Position numbers and translations under genes: made by a program
Source of the DNA: Labilithrix sp.
Lineage (GTDB): Bacteria > Myxococcota_A > Polyangia > Polyangiales > Polyangiaceae
DNA: 61,896 nucleotides
Reading direction: 5' to 3'
Assembly: GCA_019637105.1 (NCBI GenBank)
Contig: JAHBWF010000026.1
Span: 1 to 61,896 of the forward strand
Part shown: positions 8,940 to 18,329 of the stretch, in pieces
Layout of the letters: the number at the start of each line of letters is the position of its first letter
How positions within the stretch are numbered: position 1 is the stretch's first letter
The notes under the pieces: model-generated
The model's input: only the letters and a program-made list of their open reading frames with translations
Told to the model about the DNA's origin: nothing
Database searches by the model: none

Positions 8940-8958
8940 GTTCGGGCATCGCCCGAAC
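8940..8958 (-). other. Hairpin in the leader of the GltG-like gene
   Basis: GTTCGGGC and its complement form a perfect 8-bp stem around a 3-nt loop, 23 bp upstream of the start at 8917. It could be a processing site, an attenuator, or a terminator of the upstream gene that sets the level of the GltG-like product. Confidence 0.45.
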
Positions 8959-9128
8959 ACAGAGTGCCTCGGCGTACAGACGAGGCGCCGGGTGAAAAGT
9001 TCCCGACGCAGTGCGCTCGGCGATCCTACCCAACGGAAGCCGACGGAGTCCAGCCGCGCTGGAAGGCGCGGCCGGGACGGCGCGCGCGCGGCCGAAATGA
9101 GCCTATCCATCGGAGATCACGTACCAAT

Positions 9129-9767
9129 TCATTCCTCCGGTCCCGGCTCGCGGGCGGAGGCCGCCCCTGGAGCGGGCCCGGTCCCCTGCCGCGACGCGTC
9201 GGCGAGCGCCTCGAGCGCCTCGATCATCCGATCCGCGGCCTCCTGGCGAGCCCGCGTCATCCGACGTGCGTGGCTGTGGGCCGCGATGCAGAAGGCGGTG
9301 CCGACCACCCCGAAGGACGCCACCGAGACCGCGGCGCCGACGATCTGCCGGACGAACCGCTCCCCGAGCTCGCCGGAGAGCTCGGGCGCGGCGGCGAAGC
9401 CGCTCCGCAGCACGAGCGTCCCGAGCAGGATCGCGAAGCTGGTCGCCACGCTCGCGCACACGCGCGGGACGCGCGCCCAGCGCTGCATGCGTCGATCGAG
9501 CTCGGTGAGCTGCTCGTTCACGAGGGCGACGCGCGCCTCGACGTTCGGCTGCGCGAGCGCGTCGAGCAGATCGCGCTCCCAGTCCGCGCGCGGCTCGGCG
9601 GCGACGGCCTCGCGGAGCTCCGCGAGCTTCGACGCCGGCGGCGAGCGGCCGAGCCAGGCGACGACGTCGTCCGGGTGGACCGCGGTCGCGTTCGCGACGA
9701 ACCACAGGCGCCGCGCGCTCGCGAGCGCGCAACAGAGCGCCATCAGGATGGCGAACGCGACGATCAA
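9129..9767 (-). CDS. Three-TM inner-membrane protein with TolQ/ExbB-like topology
   Basis: 212 residues. A first hydrophobic helix covers residues 2-20, a cytoplasmic helical part about 35-95 (AELREAVAAEPRADWERDL), and two more helices about 104-122 and 138-160, followed by a charged amphipathic tail (ARQEAADRMIEALEAL). This is the TolQ/ExbB/MotA-type arrangement, but I do not see the conserved residues that would settle membership. In the M. xanthus gltDEFG order the equivalent position between the TPR lipoprotein and the FHA/TonB-C protein is held by an inner-membrane protein. I infer a structural or energising role for the operon's envelope machine. Confidence 0.65.
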   Translation of the reverse strand: MIVAFAILMALCCALASARRLWFVANATAVHPDDVVAWLGRSPPASKLAELREAVAAEPRADWERDLLDALAQPNVEARVALVNEQLTELDRRMQRWARVPRVCASVATSFAILLGTLVLRSGFAAAPELSGELGERFVRQIVGAAVSVASFGVVGTAFCIAAHSHARRMTRARQEAADRMIEALEALADASRQGTGPAPGAASAREPGPEE

Positions 9768-9879
9768 GCGACCTCGCCGCGCACGACGCCCGCGCCGAGG
9801 CGGCGCGCTCCGAGCGGCGACGTCGCTCGGCCCTCGTCGCGCGCGCGCGCGCGCAGGTCGGCGCCGCGCGCGCGCACGA

Positions 9880-10128
9880 TCAGAACGGGTCTTTCCGCGC
9901 TGCCTCCTCGATGCGATCGAGGAACGGCTGCCGCAGCTCCGCGAGCGTGAGCTTCGGCTGGATCTTGCTCACGTCGACCGACGCGACGGGCTTCTGCACG
10001 CGACCGACGATCGTGACCTCGTTGATCGTGATCACGCCGCCCTTCTGCTGCGCCGACGCGTCGTCGGCGACGAGGAGCGCGGCCAGCGCGAGCGGGGCCG
10101 CGAAAAAACCGAGGGTCGTGCGGGTCAT
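9880..10128 (-). CDS. Small secreted protein, unknown function
   Basis: 82 residues with a clear signal peptide (LALAALLVADDASA) cut near residue 26. The mature part is only about 56 residues and carries a beta-like segment (ITINEVTIVGRVQKP) and a charged helix (LRQPFLDRIEEAARKDPF). It sits between the TPR lipoprotein and the three-TM protein on the same strand with spacers of about 100 bp. I do not recognise a named family. Its place suggests a periplasmic accessory of the Glt-like machine. Confidence 0.65.
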   Translation of the reverse strand: MTRTTLGFFAAPLALAALLVADDASAQQKGGVITINEVTIVGRVQKPVASVDVSKIQPKLTLAELRQPFLDRIEEAARKDPF

Positions 10129-10229
10129 GGGACAGGCTCTTTCTTCGATCTTCGATGCGTCCTGGGTCGCGCGGTGCGGGCGGAGGGCCGGCGCTCGAGG
10201 CGACGGGCCGCGCCCCGCGCCTCACGAGC

Positions 10230-11531
10230 TTACTTCTTCGTGGCGGGGGCGCCAGCCGCGGGCGCGGGCGCCGGAGCGGCGGCGGCGGGCGTCTGCTTCA
10301 GCTCCGCCTGCTTCGCCTTCGCGCGCGCGATGAGGTCGTCGATGTCGTCCTGGACGCCCGGCGGCGCCTTGGGCCCGCGCATCGTGCGGTACGTCTCGAG
10401 CTCCTTGATCGCCGTCGCGACCTGGCTGTCGGCCGTGTTGCCGGGGATGGTCGGCGCCGTCAGGTACATCAGACCGAGGTCGTAGTGCGCCGCCGCCAGG
10501 CTCGAGTCGCGCGAGAGCGCGAGGTCGAAGTGCTTCTTGGCGTCGGTGTAGCGGCCGAGGAGGCGGTAGCAGTCGCCGAGGTTCAAGTGCGCGATCGCGT
10601 TGTTCGGCGCGAAGCGCGTCGCGCTCTCGAGGACCGGCAGCGCCTCGGTCGCGTTGCCCGCCTCGAGGCGCATCGAACCGAGGTTGATCAGCGCCTCGAC
10701 GAGGTCCGGGCGCCGCTTCACCGCTGCCTCGAAGTCGGCGAGCGCGACCGCACGCGCCCCGCCCTCGCGGTAGATGAGCCCGCGGAGCAAGCGCGCCTCG
10801 GCGTTGTCCTTGTCGCGCGCCGGGCTCGCGTCGCCGAAGCCCTCGAGGATCGCCTGCAGCGCGTACTTCGCGAGGTCGAGCTTGCGCGCGCGGTAGTGGT
10901 CGCGGGCGATCGTGACCATCGCCTCCTTGAAGTCCGGGTCCATCCGGAGCGCGTCCTGCGCGAGCTGCTGCGCGGTGCCGTGGTCCTTGGCGATGCTCTT
11001 CAGCTCCGCGCCGCACGCGGTGAGCCGCGGCGAGTCCTTCCGCTTGTTGCGTTTGTCGGTGATGAAGGTGTCGGCCTCGCCGGCGTGCCCCGCGTTCGCG
11101 AGCGACAGCGCGTAGGCGCACATCGAGATCTCGTGCGCCGGGTTGGCCGCGAAGGCGCTCCGGTACGACTGCTGCGCGCCCGAGACGTCCCCGAGGCGCT
11201 CGAGCACGATGCCGAGCGAGTACGGCGGCGACGCGGACTTCGGGTCGGCCGCCTGCGCCTCCTGGAACTTCTTCTTGGCCGTCTGGAGGTCGCCGTTGAG
11301 CCACGCCTTCCAGCCCTCCTCGTAGCGGGCGAGCGCGGTCCCCGTGAGGCCCGAGCCGCCGGCGCTGTCGACGACGCCGACCTGGCTGCCGCCCTCCGTC
11401 ACGACGGGCGTGCCCGCGGGCGCGTCCTTCGCCGGCGGGACGACGCGCTTGTCGGCGCCGCCGCACGCCGCGAGGGTGAGGAGGAGGCTCGCGGCGACCG
11501 CGGAGGAGAGCGTCTTGAGGGTGCTTCGCAT
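10230..11531 (-). CDS. TPR lipoprotein, GltE/AglT-like
   Basis: 433 residues from the ATG at 11531. The lipoprotein signal peptide ends at Cys23 (LTLAAC). Tetratricopeptide repeats run from about residue 65 to 385, clearest at ALINLGSMRLEAGNATEALP, AIAHLNLGDCYRLLGRYTDA and AAAHYDLGLMYL. The tail is Ala/Pro-rich. TPR lipoproteins of this kind include GltE/AglT of M. xanthus, an outer-membrane part of the gliding complex. The start lies 26 bp after the stop of the large TPR gene, so they are probably cotranscribed. The specific ortholog call is inference. Confidence 0.8.
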   Translation of the reverse strand: MRSTLKTLSSAVAASLLLTLAACGGADKRVVPPAKDAPAGTPVVTEGGSQVGVVDSAGGSGLTGTALARYEEGWKAWLNGDLQTAKKKFQEAQAADPKSASPPYSLGIVLERLGDVSGAQQSYRSAFAANPAHEISMCAYALSLANAGHAGEADTFITDKRNKRKDSPRLTACGAELKSIAKDHGTAQQLAQDALRMDPDFKEAMVTIARDHYRARKLDLAKYALQAILEGFGDASPARDKDNAEARLLRGLIYREGGARAVALADFEAAVKRRPDLVEALINLGSMRLEAGNATEALPVLESATRFAPNNAIAHLNLGDCYRLLGRYTDAKKHFDLALSRDSSLAAAHYDLGLMYLTAPTIPGNTADSQVATAIKELETYRTMRGPKAPPGVQDDIDDLIARAKAKQAELKQTPAAAAPAPAPAAGAPATKK

Positions 11532-11557
11532 GGTTCGGTCCTCGGTGGCGGTGCGGC

Positions 11558-14500
11558 TCAGGGCGCGGCCGGCAGCGGGTTCGAGTTGCCCTGCGCCGGC
11601 GGGAGCGCCGTGAGGCCCGGCCGCGTCTGGACGTACTGGTTCGGCGCGTACGTGAGCTTCGTCGCGCCCTTGGTCGTCGGGTCGGGCGCGTTCGTCACGA
11701 ACTGCTGCATCTTGGCGTCGCCGATGATGTCCGTGTAGTACGCGAGCCGCCCGATGGCCTTGGTGATCGCGGCGTTCTTCACGTTGTACTTCCGCGCGTA
11801 GGACACGGAGGTCGCGTAGCGGCGGACCATGACCTCGTCGGCCGCGTCGAGCTCCTGCTGCTTCTTCCCGCGCCAGAAGTCCTTCGCCTTGTCCTCGAGC
11901 TCGTCGGCCTTGTTCATGAGGTCGTCGCGCCCGCTGTTGCGCATCGTGTTCAGGACCTTCTCGCCCTGCGCGTCGAACAGCTTCACCTTGACGGTGTTGT
12001 AGAGGCCCGAGCGGAGGGTGTCGAAGATCGCGCCCTGCCGCGCGAAGGCCGCGGGCACCCACTCGAGCGACTCGTACTTCTTGATGACCTCGTTCTCGAG
12101 CCGCAGATCCCACTTCTGGGCTTCCTCGGCGTTCGTCTGGTACTTGCCCTTCTTCGTCACCTTCCCGTTCGCGTCCACCGCCCCGAGGATCTCGGGCACC
12201 GTCGACGGGTAGGTGTGCTTCGACGCGACGTCGTACTTCGACGTGATCTCGTCGTCGAGGAGCGTGAACGCGGCCTCGGCGGCGTAGTCGACGTACGGCG
12301 GCTTCTGGGCCTCGGCGCCGCTGCGCGCGCGGAGGCTGTCCCACGCGGCGACGGTGCTGGAGAGCCACGTCCTCCAGTCGCCCTCCCCGCCGGCGCGCTT
12401 CATCTTGGCGATCGCGTACGCGGCCTCGACGACGTACTTGCCGGCGCCGGCGTTGTTCCGGTTCGCCTGGTAGTAGGTCATGAGCGCGCCCTCGCCCTGC
12501 GTGCGGTTCTGGCGGTTCGTGCCGCTGTCGGCGCCCTTCGGGTCCCACTGCTTGAAGTCGAACGAGGCGACGCGGTAGTCGGCGTCCGCCTTGTCCTCGG
12601 CCGTCGGGTGCAGGCGCACGAGCGTCCGGTGCTCGGCGAGCATCTTGTCGCGCTGCCCCATGTTCGCGTAGAGGATCATCGCGTTCTTCGCCGCGTCGCG
12701 GCGCTTCGGCTCGTCGAAGCGCTCGTTGGCCGAGACCTTCTCGTAGGTCTCCGCCGCGCGCGTGTAGTTGAAGAACGAGTAGTACGTGGTGCCGAGCGCG
12801 TCGTAGGCGTCGCCGAGGTATTTCACGCGCTCGGCGTACTTCTTCGGATCCGGCGCGGCCTTCGTCTTCGGGTCGCCCTTCTGCAGGGCGTTCAGGCGCT
12901 CGTTCGAGCCGTACTCGCTGATGAAGCGGTTGTAGAGCTCGATCGCCTTGTTGTACTCGCCGACCTGCTTGTACGCGTAGGCGGCGTTCATCGCGCCCTC
13001 GGGCGCCTCGTCGCGCCCCGGCGCCGCGCCGAGCGCTTGCTCGTAGAGCGCCGCGGCCTCGCGCCAGAGCCGGTTCTTCTCGGGGCCGGCCGGCGCCTTC
13101 CGCGCCTCCTCGAACTTCGCGCGCGCCTTCACGTACGCGGCCTCTTGCCCGATGGGCTTGATGATGCCGGACGCCTGCGCGGTCTGCTCGGGGTTGTACG
13201 CGCACGAGTTGTTCTTCTCGGCCTCGGCGAGGCGGAGCGACTCCTCGGCGTTGCGCGACTTCGCGGCCATCGTGATGAGGCGCTCCCACGCCTTGTAGCC
13301 GTACTCGTTCTTCTTGCAGTTGTCCTTCCACATGGCCTCGTAGCGCTGGCGCGCCACGTCCCAGTGCCCGTAGAGGAAGTACTGCTCGGCGACGTAGTAC
13401 TGGTACTCGAGCCCGCGCTGCTGCGGATCGAGGCTCGGCGGGACCGCGCGGACGTACTCGTCGCGCGCGGTCATGCTCTGGAGCACGACCGGCGGGATGA
13501 CGTCCTTCACGACGTTGCGCGTGCCCTCGTCGGCGCTGTCGAACTTCACGTCGTCGCGCCGCTCGATGCCCGCGGTTCCGCGCGTCTCGACGAAGCGGCC
13601 GTAGGCGAGATCGCGATCGACGTCGCTGACGTCGACGGCGAAGAACGCGGCGTTGTCGAGGTACTTGTCGTCCTCGTTCGAGTCGCGCACCTCGATCGCG
13701 GCGAGGAGCGCCTCGTCGATGTCGCGCTTGCTCGGCTCGGGGTAGAGCTTCGGCGCGACCTCGTGGAGCTTCACCTGGATGCGCACGTAGTTGCGGCGCG
13801 CGTCGGCGTTCCAGTAGCGCGACTCGTAGGCGTCCGGCGCGTTCTCGTCCTGCTTCAGGTAACCCTGCCAGCCGGTCGCCGCGAGCTTGTACTCGGTGGC
13901 GGCGCGGGACAAAAGCTCGATCTGCCGGCCCGGATCGTTCGTCTCCGAGGCCGCGATGAGCGCCGCCTTCGCGTTGTTGGTGTGCTGCGCCGCCGCCTGG
14001 CGGAGGCCGCCGCGCACGAGGCGCTCGGCGTTCTGGATGGCCGCGGGGTTGTCCTTGTTCGCGTCGACCCACGGCGTGTTGCCGATGTAGTTCGCGAGCT
14101 TCGTGCGCGCCTCGAGCGCCTTCTGCGCCGTCGCGTCGTGCTCCGGGGTGCCGGGGCGCTTCGTGACGTTCATCTGGTCGTACGTCTCGGCGATCGCGTT
14201 CTGCGTGTCCGGGGCCGTCGGATCCATCGGCCACCTCTGCAGCATCGTCTCGTAGACCTCGACCGCGTTCTTGAACTGGTTGAGGCTCCGGAACTCGTAG
14301 GCGAGCGCGCGGTACACCTCGATCGTCCAGGGCTTGTCCTGCGGGATCAGCGTGGGATCCTTCACGCGATCGATCGCGACGCGGAGCTTCTGCTCGGCCC
14401 GGTCGGGGTTCGGCTCGGTGTCGAGGATGTCGGGCCGCATGATGTACGGCTCCCACTCCTCCGGCCCCTTGAAGTCGACGTTCGTGAGCGAGCCGGCGAT

Positions 14501-15874
14501 GTACGTGTACGCCTCGCCGCGGAAGTCGGCGCCGCGGTCGCCGGTGATCTTCTCCTGCTCGTCCGTGTAGAGGAGGAGGTTCACGAACTCCCGCGTCGCG
14601 AGCTCGTAGCGCTGCTGCTTGAAGAGCGTCCAGGCGTACTTGTAGAGCGCGACGCCGAAGAGCGGCGGCTTTTTGTACTTCATCCCGCGCGTGTAGGCGC
14701 TGGCGGCGCGGTTGTAGCCCCACACCGCGGCCGGGTCCTCCTTGGTCACGCCGCTGGCGAAGTCGAGCTGGTCGAACTCCCAGTTGCCGATCTGCCACCA
14801 GACCTCGGCGACGTACTTCGGGTCCTCGCCGGGGCGGAGCGCGGGCTGCGCGACGAACGCGCAGTCCTCGGGGTAGACCTCCTCGTAGACGGTCTCCTTG
14901 TTCCCGCGCGTCGGCGACTTCGGGTTGTTGTACTTCCGGCGCCACTGGGTCCAGTACGCCTCGTCGGCGTCCTGGGGCATCGGCGTCACGAGGTCCTTCT
15001 CCGGATCCTTCGGATCGACCTTGGTGGGGTACGGGAAGTGGTTGTGACAGACGAGCGAGCGCCAGACCTGCTGCGACTCGGGCATGCGGCCCGAGTCGTT
15101 CAGCGCGTGGCCCAGGAAGTAGTAGATGCCCGCGATCTCGCGGTACTTCGGGAACTCGTTGATCACGCGCTTGTAGAGGCGGATCGCGTCCTTCAGCGCC
15201 TCCTCGAGCGGCACGGTGGCGTCCTCGGAGCGCGCGCGCTCCTCGTAGAGCGCCGCGAGGCGGTACATCGCGTCGGGCGTCGCCTCGGGGTGCGAGCGCG
15301 GTCCGCTGTAGGTCGCGATGAACTCCTCGAGCCGGCGGATCGCGATCTCGCGCGCCTTCTTCAGCTCGGCCTTCTCGATGGCGATCTCGCGATCGAGCCC
15401 GGAGAGGACCTCCTTCTTCTTCGTCTCGTAGTGGAGCTTGATGATCGTCGTGACGGTGTCGCGGTACTCCTTCGCGCCCTTCTCGTACGCGTCGACCTCC
15501 TGCTTCAGCGCCTCGAGCGCCGCGATCTGCTGCGGCGTCGGCGGAGGAGGCGGGGGGTAGAGCTTCCGCTGCTGCGCCGCCGCGCTGAGGACGTTGCTCG
15601 TCCCCGCGTCCCCGGCCGAGGCCGGCGCCGCCGCGCCGCCGTCGCCGGTGGAGAGGTTCGGCAGGACGCCGCCGTCGCCGACCGAAGCCGTCGCCGGCGC
15701 GCCCGCGTCCGCCTGCTGCGCGTGGACGTCGGACGACGCGAGCGACACGATCCCGAGCGCGAGCACGCCCGCCAGCGCCGCGCCGATCGCGCGCTTGACG
15801 CCGCGCGCCCTCCGCTCGCCGCCCTCGTCGGGCGAGCGATGGTGAACGCCGCACCTCGTCGAATCCTTCTTCAT
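11558..15874 (-). CDS. Large secreted TPR protein (GltD/GltI-like)
   Basis: 1438 residues from the ATG at 15874, which follows an AAAGGG ribosome-binding sequence. After a basic N-terminus a signal peptide ends near VHA-QQ (about residue 50). A low-complexity Gly/Asp/Ala stretch and a Pro run follow, then a charged helical region (about 100-180) and many TPR-like helical pairs, for example AMYRLAALYEERAR and AAYAYKQVGEYNKAIELYNR. No enzyme motif is seen. Large periplasmic TPR proteins form scaffolds in myxobacterial envelope machines. It lies 23 bp after the preceding TPR gene. A very long frame antisense to it is compositional. Confidence 0.8.
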   Translation of the reverse strand: MKKDSTRCGVHHRSPDEGGERRARGVKRAIGAALAGVLALGIVSLASSDVHAQQADAGAPATASVGDGGVLPNLSTGDGGAAAPASAGDAGTSNVLSAAAQQRKLYPPPPPPTPQQIAALEALKQEVDAYEKGAKEYRDTVTTIIKLHYETKKKEVLSGLDREIAIEKAELKKAREIAIRRLEEFIATYSGPRSHPEATPDAMYRLAALYEERARSEDATVPLEEALKDAIRLYKRVINEFPKYREIAGIYYFLGHALNDSGRMPESQQVWRSLVCHNHFPYPTKVDPKDPEKDLVTPMPQDADEAYWTQWRRKYNNPKSPTRGNKETVYEEVYPEDCAFVAQPALRPGEDPKYVAEVWWQIGNWEFDQLDFASGVTKEDPAAVWGYNRAASAYTRGMKYKKPPLFGVALYKYAWTLFKQQRYELATREFVNLLLYTDEQEKITGDRGADFRGEAYTYIAGSLTNVDFKGPEEWEPYIMRPDILDTEPNPDRAEQKLRVAIDRVKDPTLIPQDKPWTIEVYRALAYEFRSLNQFKNAVEVYETMLQRWPMDPTAPDTQNAIAETYDQMNVTKRPGTPEHDATAQKALEARTKLANYIGNTPWVDANKDNPAAIQNAERLVRGGLRQAAAQHTNNAKAALIAASETNDPGRQIELLSRAATEYKLAATGWQGYLKQDENAPDAYESRYWNADARRNYVRIQVKLHEVAPKLYPEPSKRDIDEALLAAIEVRDSNEDDKYLDNAAFFAVDVSDVDRDLAYGRFVETRGTAGIERRDDVKFDSADEGTRNVVKDVIPPVVLQSMTARDEYVRAVPPSLDPQQRGLEYQYYVAEQYFLYGHWDVARQRYEAMWKDNCKKNEYGYKAWERLITMAAKSRNAEESLRLAEAEKNNSCAYNPEQTAQASGIIKPIGQEAAYVKARAKFEEARKAPAGPEKNRLWREAAALYEQALGAAPGRDEAPEGAMNAAYAYKQVGEYNKAIELYNRFISEYGSNERLNALQKGDPKTKAAPDPKKYAERVKYLGDAYDALGTTYYSFFNYTRAAETYEKVSANERFDEPKRRDAAKNAMILYANMGQRDKMLAEHRTLVRLHPTAEDKADADYRVASFDFKQWDPKGADSGTNRQNRTQGEGALMTYYQANRNNAGAGKYVVEAAYAIAKMKRAGGEGDWRTWLSSTVAAWDSLRARSGAEAQKPPYVDYAAEAAFTLLDDEITSKYDVASKHTYPSTVPEILGAVDANGKVTKKGKYQTNAEEAQKWDLRLENEVIKKYESLEWVPAAFARQGAIFDTLRSGLYNTVKVKLFDAQGEKVLNTMRNSGRDDLMNKADELEDKAKDFWRGKKQQELDAADEVMVRRYATSVSYARKYNVKNAAITKAIGRLAYYTDIIGDAKMQQFVTNAPDPTTKGATKLTYAPNQYVQTRPGLTALPPAQGNSNPLPAAP

Positions 15875-15897
15875 CGCGCCCTTTTTCGGAACGGAGA

Positions 15898-18327
15898 TCA
15901 CTGCTTCGGTCCTGTGGACTCGCCGGCGTCGTCGAGCACCTCGCGCAGCTCCTCGTCGAGGAGCTGCTCTTCGCGGGCGCGCTCGGACTGGAGGTTGTGC
16001 ACGCGCTCGAGCTCCTCTTCGCGGACCTCCCACGCCTGCTCGGTGATGCCGACGTCCGCGCGGAGGACGATCCCGCGGATCTTGTCGCGCACGACGAGGA
16101 AGTTGCGCTTCGCGACCTCGCCGACGAGCTCGTGGGCCTCCCGGTCGAGCGCCCCGAGCTGCATGTTGTAGTCGTTGATCTTGAGCCGCTCGGTCTCGAC
16201 CTTCGCCTGCATCTCGCCGAGGCGCGTGGCGACCTGCTGCTCGAGCTCCGCGAACTGCCGGACGAGGCGGTCCTCGACCGCGCGCGACTGCTCGAGCGCG
16301 CGCTGGACCTTCGCGGCGTAGCGCTGCGCGTCGCCGCCGCCGTGGCCCTGGGCGGCGAGCGCCACCTCGCGCTCGAGGGCGTCGCGGAAGGTCACGCGCG
16401 CCTGGGCGTCGCTCTGGTAGCGCCCGTCGCCGAGGCCGATCTGCGCGCGACCGATCTCGATCTGCCGGCGCAGCTCGACGAGCTCTTCCTGCTTCTGCTT
16501 CAGGAGGCGCTCGTTCTCGTCGAGCTCGTCGTTGAAGCGCTTCACCGACGCCGGATCGCGCGCGAGGCCGCGCTGCGCGTCCTCCTTCAACATGCGGCGG
16601 AGCCCGTTGATGGTCGCGTTGAGGTAGTCGACCTCCACCCCGCGGCGCGTGAGCTCCTGCGAGACGGTGTTCCACTGGCGCATACCCTGGTAGTCGCGCT
16701 CGGCGAAGTCGGCGCTCGCCACCGGGAGCTGCCCCATCTGCGCCTGCAGCGCGCGACGCTGGGCGCGGGCCTGGCCGATCTCGCCCGAGAGCTCGCCCGG
16801 CTCCTCGTCGTCCAGCCCCTTCGCGAGCGACAGACGCATCTTGGAGATGCGGTTGATGAGCGAGAGCGCCTTCTCCTCGCCGGCCTGGAGCTCGGGGAAC
16901 GCCCGGACGCGGTTGGCGGCGTTGAGGATGATGTTGAGCTTGTCGATGAGCAGGTAGCTCTGGCGGATGAGCTGCTTGCACTGGTTGACGTCGTCGATGA
17001 CCGCGAAGGCCATCGGCCCGTCCTCGGCCTCGCGCGCCCAGCGCACGGCCGTCTTCGGCAGCTGGTCCTCCTGGTCGAGGACGTCGAGCTGCTGCTGCGA
17101 GAGCTTCTCGTAGTAAACCGCGGGATCGGGCGTCTGCTCGATGAAGCTCTCGAGCTTCGTCCGCATCGGCTCGTACTCCTCGCGGACGCTGAGGTAGAGC
17201 TGGAGCGCCTTGTCGAAGGCGCCGGCGCGGAGGAGCAGATCGGCGCGGAGGAGCGTCGCGTCGCCCGCCTGGGTCGAGCTCGGATCGGAGATCTGGAGGA
17301 CCTCGAGCGCGCGCTCGGCGCGCTGGACGTCGCCGAGGCGGACGTACACCCAGGCGAGCTCGTAGAGCATCGTGCTGAACTCGGGCGAGTCGCGGCCCAC
17401 CTTCGAGTACGCCTCCGCCGCCTGCGTGTAGTTCTCCATCTCGTACTGGAGACGGCCGATCGCCATCCACGCGAGGTCGATGACCTGGCGATGCTCCGGC
17501 GTGTCGGGCGGGAGGTCGGTGACGACCTTGAACGCCTCGATGGCCGGCTTGTAGTTCGCCCGCGGGACGCGGAGGGTCGCGTCCGGAGGCGCGCCCTCGG
17601 GCGCGGGGGGCGGCGTCGACGGCGCGGCGGACTTCATCGCCACCATGCCCTGGAAGTAGCGGGCCTGGTGGGTGTACGGCGTCCCGTTCGGGACCGCCTG
17701 GAGCGACGCCGACGCGTCCGAGTAGTCGCGCTTGAAGTAGTAGGCCTTGCCCTTCGCGTACTGGAGCCCGGCGTCGACCTGCGACGGCGGCACCTGGTTC
17801 AGCTTCGCGAAGACCTCGTCGAGCCCGGCGAGGTCGTTGATCCGGAGGCACACGTCGACGAGGCGCGCGAGCGCTCGTCCCATGTACGGGCTGAAGCGCG
17901 GCTCGCCCCCGCGGTCCACGATCTGCCGGTAGTCGCGCCGCGCGGAGAGGTACTCCTTCTGGGCGTAGAACGTCTCGCCGCGCAGCCAGAGCGCGTCGAC
18001 GTACGAGGGCGTGTCGGGGAACTCCTCGAGGATCTCGCTGAAGACGACCGTCGCGCGCGGGTAGTCCTTCGTGCGGTAGAGCAGCTCGCCGTTGGTGAGC
18101 CGCTGCTCGACGCTGTAGCGCTGGCCCTTCGCCTTCTCGATGGCGGCCTGGACGCCGTTCGTCTCGTTCGCGACCGCGGCGACCTCGCTCTCGGCCTTCG
18201 CGCCGTCGGCGTCGCCGTTCGCCGCGAACGCCGAGCCGGGCGCGCCGGCCGTCGCGGCCAGCGCCACCCCCAACGAAGCCCACCGAGCGAGGCGCGCTCG
18301 CTCCGCGTGGAGCAGCCTGCGCAGCAC
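15898..18327 (-). CDS. Secreted TPR and coiled-coil protein (GltD-like)
   Basis: 809 residues from the GTG at 18327. GGGAGG lies upstream and the preceding gene stops only 2 bp before, which decides the start. A signal peptide ends near AFA-AN. TPR-type helices occupy about 55-330 (ELLYRTKDYPRATVVFSEIL, LAWVYVRLGDVQRAERALEV). The second half is a long coiled coil rich in Glu, Gln and Arg, for example LLKQKQEELVELRRQIEIG near 590. The mix of TPRs and coiled coil suggests a periplasmic scaffold. Position and architecture resemble GltD-type proteins, but exact orthology is inferred. Confidence 0.8.
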   Translation of the reverse strand: MLRRLLHAERARLARWASLGVALAATAGAPGSAFAANGDADGAKAESEVAAVANETNGVQAAIEKAKGQRYSVEQRLTNGELLYRTKDYPRATVVFSEILEEFPDTPSYVDALWLRGETFYAQKEYLSARRDYRQIVDRGGEPRFSPYMGRALARLVDVCLRINDLAGLDEVFAKLNQVPPSQVDAGLQYAKGKAYYFKRDYSDASASLQAVPNGTPYTHQARYFQGMVAMKSAAPSTPPPAPEGAPPDATLRVPRANYKPAIEAFKVVTDLPPDTPEHRQVIDLAWMAIGRLQYEMENYTQAAEAYSKVGRDSPEFSTMLYELAWVYVRLGDVQRAERALEVLQISDPSSTQAGDATLLRADLLLRAGAFDKALQLYLSVREEYEPMRTKLESFIEQTPDPAVYYEKLSQQQLDVLDQEDQLPKTAVRWAREAEDGPMAFAVIDDVNQCKQLIRQSYLLIDKLNIILNAANRVRAFPELQAGEEKALSLINRISKMRLSLAKGLDDEEPGELSGEIGQARAQRRALQAQMGQLPVASADFAERDYQGMRQWNTVSQELTRRGVEVDYLNATINGLRRMLKEDAQRGLARDPASVKRFNDELDENERLLKQKQEELVELRRQIEIGRAQIGLGDGRYQSDAQARVTFRDALEREVALAAQGHGGGDAQRYAAKVQRALEQSRAVEDRLVRQFAELEQQVATRLGEMQAKVETERLKINDYNMQLGALDREAHELVGEVAKRNFLVVRDKIRGIVLRADVGITEQAWEVREEELERVHNLQSERAREEQLLDEELREVLDDAGESTGPKQ

Positions 18328-18329
18328 GT

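Noticed and set aside
10230-15854. Minus-strand frame of 1874 codons joining the TPR lipoprotein to a long upstream stretch
   Set aside because: Only the part from 11531 down is protein-like and begins with a lipoprotein signal. The upstream 1400 codons are a shifted reading of the large TPR gene.
12215-16171. Plus-strand open frame of 1318 codons opposite the TPR genes
   Set aside because: It mirrors the TPR coding strand, is rich in Arg, Leu, Val and Asp with no domain, and the opposite strand has TPRs, signal peptides and ribosome-binding sites.
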